Origin: Guyparkeria hydrothermalis
GTDB taxonomy: Bacteria; Pseudomonadota; Gammaproteobacteria; Halothiobacillales; Halothiobacillaceae
DNA length: 64,000 bases
Direction of reading: 5' to 3'
Assembly (NCBI RefSeq): GCF_023555375.1
Contig: NZ_JAJSEE010000005.1
Span: 1-64,000 of the forward strand
In this document: positions 60,291 to 64,000 of the stretch, piece after piece
Layout: each line of letters opens with the position of its first letter
How positions within the stretch are numbered: the first letter of the stretch is position 1
Position numbers and translations under genes: made by a program
Notes under the pieces: generated by a model
The model's input: only the letters and a program-made list of their open reading frames with translations
The model's database searches: none
What the model was told of the DNA's origin: nothing

Positions 60291-61363
60291 GACGCGTCCC
60301 GCCGGGTGGCCGCGATCTCGCGCTGGGTGACGAACAGCCCGATCAGCATGCCGAGGTAGATCGTCAATGCGCGCCAGGCGACCGTCACCAGCACCAGGTG
60401 CGAGGCGGTGACGACATCACGGAAGAAGTAGCCGAACACGCCCTCGGCAATGCCCGAGGCCCCGGGCGTGGGCGAGAAATACATGACGAAGGTGGTCATC
60501 ACCATGCGGCCGATCACCAGCCAGTAGTCGAAGCCGTAGCCCAGGGCCCAGAAGAGCAGGGCGGGGAACGAGAACAGCGCCAGCAGGAAGATGGCCGTGA
60601 AGAGGAACGAGGCGGCGATGTCGAGCTTGCGCCCCTGGAAGTAGCGCACGAAGCCGTGGGCGAAGCGCTGCAGCTCGCGCACCAGCCGATGGCGCCAGCG
60701 GTGATGTCGGCGCGGACCGATCAGATGCAGACCTCGTAGCGCCTTGAGCAGGCCCAGCATCGGTCGCAACAGCCAGTTGCTGCGCATGACCAGGATCGTG
60801 AAGAACCCCAGGTAAAGCGCGACCGACACGCTCAGGGTGATCACCAGCGAATCGCTCTGTGCCGCGCCTTCGGCGCCGGGGAGCGTGACCAGCAGGATGG
60901 GCGTGGCGCCGAAGATGAACAGCACGGCCAGTGCCGTGCGGATGGTGGTGGCCGTCAGCCCGGTGCCCACCGGCACGCCGCGCCGGCGCATGAACCAGAC
61001 CTGGGCCACCCCGCCGCCGGTGGCCAGCGGCGTGATGTTGGAGACGAAGATGTTGAGAAACACCAGCCGAGCCATCGCCGTCAACGGGATCGAGTGCCCC
61101 AGCGCGCGCAGGGTGAACCACAGGCGCAGACCATCCGCGGCGAAGTAGACCAACAGCAGCGCCAGGCTTGCCAGTAATAGCTGCCAGCCGAGCAGGCGGG
61201 CATCCCAATGGATCTCGTGACCGGCGACTTGCGAGTAGACCGCCCAGATCCCGGCGGCGCTGAGTCCAATGAACAGCAATGCGAACCACGCCAGTCGGCG
61301 GCCACGAAAGGTTGGCTCGTTCTGGATCTCGAAGCGTTCGGGGTGGTGATGGGGGTCGGTCAT
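60287..61363 (-). CDS. UPF0104/lysylphosphatidylglycerol synthase-like membrane protein
   Basis: A 358-residue integral membrane protein with about eight helices, of the LPG synthase transmembrane/AglD family. It shows the family motif FVSNITPLATGGGVAQVWFMRRRGV near residue 110 and TTFVMYFSPTPGASGIAEGVFGYFF near 290. Members act in lipid flipping or glycolipid transfer, usually beside a glycosyltransferase. It overlaps the fused GT4 gene by 4 bases, so a shared glycolipid pathway is likely. No aminoacyl-transferase domain is attached, so it is not a true MprF. Confidence 0.9.
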   Translation of the reverse strand: MTDPHHHPERFEIQNEPTFRGRRLAWFALLFIGLSAAGIWAVYSQVAGHEIHWDARLLGWQLLLASLALLLVYFAADGLRLWFTLRALGHSIPLTAMARLVFLNIFVSNITPLATGGGVAQVWFMRRRGVPVGTGLTATTIRTALAVLFIFGATPILLVTLPGAEGAAQSDSLVITLSVSVALYLGFFTILVMRSNWLLRPMLGLLKALRGLHLIGPRRHHRWRHRLVRELQRFAHGFVRYFQGRKLDIAASFLFTAIFLLALFSFPALLFWALGYGFDYWLVIGRMVMTTFVMYFSPTPGASGIAEGVFGYFFRDVVTASHLVLVTVAWRALTIYLGMLIGLFVTQREIAATRRDAS

Positions 61364-61432
61364 GTCGCCTGGGGGGCTCGTCGCCGGCCCGGCCGGCTGG
61401 CGTCGGCGCGGTCGCCGAGTGTGGCAGACACA

Positions 61433-61454
61433 GAAAAACCCGCGCGAGGCGGGT
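61433..61454 (-). terminator. Rho-independent terminator of the tRNA-Gly/tRNA-Cys transcript
   Basis: On the minus strand the stem AACCCGC/GCGGGTT with a short loop ends in TTTTT, about 23 bases after tRNA-Cys. Confidence 0.88.
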
Positions 61455-61476
61455 TATCCGTGACATACATCAGTGT

Positions 61477-61550
61477 TGGAGGCTGGACCCGGAGTCGAAC
61501 CGGGGTAAACGGATTTGCAATCCGGTGCATAGCCACTCTGCCATCCAGCC
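61477..61550 (-). tRNA. tRNA-Cys (anticodon GCA)
   Basis: A 74-base tRNA with encoded CCA and the T discriminator typical of cysteine tRNA. The acceptor is GGCTGGA/TCCAGCC, and the anticodon loop gives GCA. It lies 6 bases after tRNA-Gly on the same strand, an arrangement common in gammaproteobacteria. Confidence 0.96.
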
Positions 61551-61556
61551 GAAATC

Positions 61557-61632
61557 TGGAGCGGGAAACCGGATTCGAACCGGCGACCCCAACCTTGGCA
61601 AGGTTGTGCTCTACCAGCTGAGCTATTCCCGC
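61557..61632 (-). tRNA. tRNA-Gly (anticodon GCC)
   Basis: A 76-base tRNA with encoded CCA. The acceptor is GCGGGAA/TTCCCGC, and the anticodon arm CAACC-TTGCCAA-GGTTG gives GCC. First gene of a two-tRNA transcript with tRNA-Cys. Confidence 0.96.
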
Positions 61633-61740
61633 TTGAGGGGGCGCAATTTTCATCAGGAACCGCCCCCTTGTCAAGTCGTTCATGGGCGCGTCGTATGGCA
61701 GGTGCCGGCGAGGGCGCTCGGCCCACTTGCCCATCAGGGG

Positions 61741-62148
61741 TTAGTGGTGGCGCAGCCGGGCGAGCAGCCAGCGCTGCAACATGCGGTTGCGCGATTGTCG
61801 TGCCCGATTACACTCGGTACGGTCGGCCTGCAGACAGGAAGCCGGGTGGCGCGGGTCGTGCAGCTCGGCCGAACGGGCGTCGAGGTAGACCCGCACGCGC
61901 AGTGTCACGGGGCGCTGTCGCGAATCGAGTATCTCGTGGTCGGTAAAGGCAAGCTCGAGGGTGAATCGGCCGCGTTCGGTGACCCGTGCGACCACCGAGA
62001 AACCCAGGGTGAATTCGTCGCCCGGCGTCAGGCGGCGCAGGTCGCCGAGCAGGCGGCGAATCAGGATATAGTTCTGCTCGTAGAGATCCATCAACTGATC
62101 GAATGGATCGTGCTCGATGGAATGAGGAATGCCGGTGTTGAGATTCAT
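61741..62148 (-). CDS. DUF1249 family protein
   Basis: A 135-residue protein of the DUF1249 family: DPFDQLMDLYEQNYILIRRLLGDL at the N-terminus and the conserved VYLDARSAELHD in the middle. The C-terminus is basic with Cys and Arg (CNRARQSRNRMLQRWLLARL). Function unknown; relatives lie next to nudix and cpdA genes, but not here. I chose MNLNTGIPHS because a longer frame would overlap the divergent transglycosylase gene. Confidence 0.88.
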   Translation of the reverse strand: MNLNTGIPHSIEHDPFDQLMDLYEQNYILIRRLLGDLRRLTPGDEFTLGFSVVARVTERGRFTLELAFTDHEILDSRQRPVTLRVRVYLDARSAELHDPRHPASCLQADRTECNRARQSRNRMLQRWLLARLRHH

Positions 62149-62197
62149 GCCTGCCAGTGTAAGCAAGCGCCGCGCGAATAGGAATGCCGCGGGGCGA

Positions 62198-62830
62198 ATG
62201 GTCCGCCGGGGACGTCCGGGGGCGATCGGCACGCTCGCGGCCAGTCTGCTGCTTTCCCTGCTCACGGCCGGGGCGGCACAGGCCGATGTGTACAAGTACC
62301 GCGACGCCCAGGGCGTGGTTCACCTGACCAACGTACCGCAGCAGTCGGCCAACGAACCCTACGCGCTCTGGCGCAAGAGCGAGGCGACCAAGCCCAAGGG
62401 TTGGCAGGATGGCTACCGCGTCATGCCGCGCCTGGTGCATGACCGCTACGTCGAGCCGGTCAACCGGTTCGCCGGACTATACGGCGTCGACCCCACCCTG
62501 GTTCGTGCCGTGATCCACGCCGAGAGCGCCTTCCGGCCCGATGCGGTCTCGCCCAAGGGGGCCGGCGGGCTGATGCAGTTGATGCCGGCGACGGCCGCGC
62601 GCTTCGACGTGACCGACCGTTTCAATCCCGAGGACAACATTGCCGGCGGCGTCGCCTACCTGGCGTTGTTGCTGGACATGTTCCAGGGGAATCGCGAGCT
62701 GGCGGTGGCCGCCTACAACGCCGGCGAGGGCGCGGTGAAGCGCTACGGTGGGATTCCGCCGTACGAGGAGACGCGCACCTACGTCAAGCGGGTCATGCAG
62801 CTGCAGGCCGCTTACGCCGGGACCGGCTAG
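62198..62830 (+). CDS. Lytic transglycosylase with N-terminal DUF4124-like segment
   Basis: A 210-residue exported protein. The signal peptide (residues 1-29, GTLAASLLLSLLTAGAAQA) begins at ATG 62198; earlier in-frame ATGs lack a sensible signal. A DUF4124-like stretch follows (DVYKYRDAQGVVHLTNVPQ). The SLT goose-lysozyme-like domain (about 90-195) has the catalytic glutamate in VIHAESAFRPDAVSPKGAGGLMQLMPATA and AVAAYNAGEGAVKRYGGIPPY. It cleaves peptidoglycan glycan strands in the periplasm. Confidence 0.93.
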   Translation: MVRRGRPGAIGTLAASLLLSLLTAGAAQADVYKYRDAQGVVHLTNVPQQSANEPYALWRKSEATKPKGWQDGYRVMPRLVHDRYVEPVNRFAGLYGVDPTLVRAVIHAESAFRPDAVSPKGAGGLMQLMPATAARFDVTDRFNPEDNIAGGVAYLALLLDMFQGNRELAVAAYNAGEGAVKRYGGIPPYEETRTYVKRVMQLQAAYAGTG

Positions 62831-62833
62831 GGC

Positions 62834-63349
62834 ATGGCCCGTGCCGGATCGTCACCGGCTCCCTCCGCGCCCGACCTGGCCGCGGAGGCCGACCGGCTGG
62901 CCGGGTTTGTCGATGGCCAGTCGGCAATCGTGCTGGCCGTCACCCCCGAGGGGCAGACCCTGCCGGAGATCGGCACGTTGCCGTTCGTGCGCCACGAGGC
63001 CGCGTTCTGGGTGCTGGCCAGTGAATTGGCCGCCCACACGCGGCCGTTGCTTAAGCGCGGCGAGGCCCGCGTCGCCCTGCTGGCCGACCAGGCGGATACC
63101 CGCAATCCCTTCGCCCGCGAGCGCGCCCACTGGGCGGCACGGGTCGAGTCCGTCCACCGCGCGGACGAGCGCTTTGCCGTGATCACCGCGGCCCTGCGAG
63201 CGCGTCACGGCAAGACGGTCGACTTGCTGTGCGAGCTGGGAGACTTCCACCTGCTGGGTCTTCACCCCGAAGGCGGCAGCTACGTCAACGGCTTTGGCAG
63301 CGCCTTCCTGCTGGACGGGTTCTCGGTCGTCTCGCAGCGGCGGGGCTAG
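62834..63349 (+). CDS. HugZ-like pyridoxamine oxidase-fold protein
   Basis: A 171-residue protein with the split-barrel fold of pyridoxamine phosphate oxidases. TLPEIGTLPFVRHEAAFWVLASELAAHTRPLLKRGEARVALLAD and the C-terminal GLHPEGGSYVNGFGSAF resemble HugZ haem-degrading proteins. Whether it binds haem or flavin is not evident, and iron-uptake genes are absent nearby. It starts 3 bases after the transglycosylase, so they may be co-transcribed. Its TAG stop lies within the left end of repeat copy D. Confidence 0.75.
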   Translation: MARAGSSPAPSAPDLAAEADRLAGFVDGQSAIVLAVTPEGQTLPEIGTLPFVRHEAAFWVLASELAAHTRPLLKRGEARVALLADQADTRNPFARERAHWAARVESVHRADERFAVITAALRARHGKTVDLLCELGDFHLLGLHPEGGSYVNGFGSAFLLDGFSVVSQRRG

Positions 63350-63631
63350 GGAAACTCTGCACGATTCGATGACGTCTCTGCGGGACCTCCAAGGGTCCAG
63401 ATGCAAGGCGCAGTCCGCCGTCAAGGGCCGTCGCCCTTTACAAGGGCTGAAACGCCGCAGATGGGCCCTTGGAGGCCCGCCCGGACGGGGCCCGCGGGTT
63501 TGCCCGCACTCGTCGTTGCCGTCCCTCGACGGGCCCGAGTGATCGCCCTGGGCCCGTCTTCGGTCCGGCGCCTTGATTGCGAGCAAACCCGCGAGCCAGA
63601 GATGCCATCGAATCGTGCAGAGTTTCCCTAG
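63346..63631 (+). repeat. Dispersed cloverleaf repeat, copy D (most regular full copy)
   Basis: A 286-bp element between convergent genes. The ends 63346-63380 and 63597-63631 are inverted repeats with 33 of 35 matches, both bounded by CTAG. Arm 1 pairs 63380-63404 with 63457-63480 (CCTCCAAGGG core). Arm 2 pairs 63493-63511 with 63575-63593 (17 of 19, CGCGGGTTTGC core) and has an inner stem GACGGGCCC/GGGCCCGTC (63528-63536, 63550-63558). The CTAG at each end supplies the stop codon of the flanking gene. Confidence 0.95.
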
Positions 63632-64000
63632 CGCAGCAGGGCGATCGCCTCGTCGATCACGCTCGCGTCGTCGGGGCGCCTCGGTGCCTGTTCGCTCAGG
63701 TGCCGGCGATAGGCGCGGGCGCCCGGGCGTCCCTGGAACAGGGTCAGGATCGGCTTGATCAGCGTGGGCAGGCGCGTGCCGCGGGCAAGTTCGGCGGCCG
63801 CGTAGTCGCGGTAGGCCTGCAGCGCGGCCAGGCGGTCGGTCGGCTGATTCCCATCGAACAGCGCGGCATCGATCTCGGCCAGCAGCCCGACGTTCTGGTA
63901 GGCCGCCCGGCCCACCATCACGCCGTCGACCTCGCCCAGGCCCGCCTGCATCGATGCCACCGTCGTCAGCCCGCCGTTGAGCACCACCGTCAGGTTGGGG
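63628..64000 (-). CDS. dusA: tRNA-dihydrouridine synthase, C-terminal part (runs off the window)
   Basis: The C-terminal 124 or so residues of a Dus family enzyme, which reduces uridine to dihydrouridine in tRNA with FMN and NADPH. The segment VLNGGLTTVASMQAGLGEVDGVMVGRAAYQNVGLLAEIDAALF is the FMN-phosphate site in the DusA manner, and TLIKPILTLFQGRPGARAYRRHLSEQA is the helical C-domain. The N-terminal part lies beyond position 64000. Its TAG stop is the CTA at 63628-63630, the end of repeat copy D. DusA fits better than DusB or DusC, but the catalytic cysteine is not visible. Confidence 0.88.
   Translation of the reverse strand, partial: PNLTVVLNGGLTTVASMQAGLGEVDGVMVGRAAYQNVGLLAEIDAALFDGNQPTDRLAALQAYRDYAAAELARGTRLPTLIKPILTLFQGRPGARAYRRHLSEQAPRRPDDASVIDEAIALLR

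Overview
The window is a 64 kb stretch of G+C-rich chromosome (about two-thirds G+C by eye) from a gammaproteobacterium. Gene order is typical of that class: rimP-nusA-infB-rbfA-truB-rpsO-pnp, hrcA-grpE-dnaK-dnaJ next to nadK-recN, bamE divergent from fur, ratA-rnfH, and scpA-scpB. The E. coli-like NADP isocitrate dehydrogenase, the Pseudomonas-type Fur and the ovothiol genes would suit a Halothiobacillus/Guyparkeria-like sulfur oxidiser, but that genus guess is inference. There is no prophage, complete insertion sequence, CRISPR array or plasmid gene. This is core genome with a few unusual accessory parts.

Layout. 1-11.7 kb: icd, a zinc-ribbon protein, tRNA-Arg(CCT), an A+T-richer patch with a small Cys/His-rich exported peptide, ytoQ, ilvD, a DJ-1/PfpI protein, an exported alpha/beta hydrolase, two entericidin-like lipoproteins, a CPA2 antiporter overlapping a CBS protein, a rimK / desuccinylase-like / rimB-like operon, and tRNA-Leu(TAA). 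11.7-21 kb: an M16C protease, an AI-2E/PerM-family permease, hda, smpB, an NSS transporter with a structured leader, ratA-rnfH, bamE and fur. 21-29.5 kb: recN, nadK and a guanidinium-type SMR exporter on the minus strand, then the CIRCE-controlled hrcA-grpE-dnaK-dnaJ chaperone cluster. 29.5-38.4 kb: the translation/RNA operon rimP to pnp behind a strong promoter and a leader terminator. 38.4-48.3 kb: an HDOD/EAL-like protein, a lone cyclic-nucleotide-binding protein, a parvulin lipoprotein, yciI, yciB, yciO, an M50 protease, scpA-scpB, a phosphotransacetylase-like enzyme, pgm and tRNA-Arg(CCG). 48.3-64 kb: a giant membrane GAF-PAS-LOV-GGDEF-EAL protein, an ICMT-like methyltransferase, the ovothiol pair ovoA-ovoB, sohB, a fused phosphoesterase-like/GT4 protein with a UPF0104 membrane protein, tRNA-Cys and tRNA-Gly, a lytic transglycosylase, a HugZ-like protein and the end of a dus gene.

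The most unusual signal is non-coding. Four copies of one dispersed repeat occur at 1-69 (cut by the window edge), 4748-5021, 16556-16738 and 63346-63631. Full copies have 35-bp terminal inverted repeats enclosing two hairpin arms, so a single strand could fold into a three-way junction. The stems differ in sequence between copies yet stay self-complementary, with paired changes on both strands. The ends carry CTAA/CTAG, and two copies sit exactly on the stop codons of neighbouring genes. I read them as a MITE-like structured element, and I do not recognise the family.

Other points of note: heat-shock control that appears to combine CIRCE with sigma-32-like promoters, an apparently complete LOV photosensor fused to GGDEF and EAL domains, and a GT4 glycosyltransferase fused to a phosphoesterase-like domain that lacks its metal ligands.
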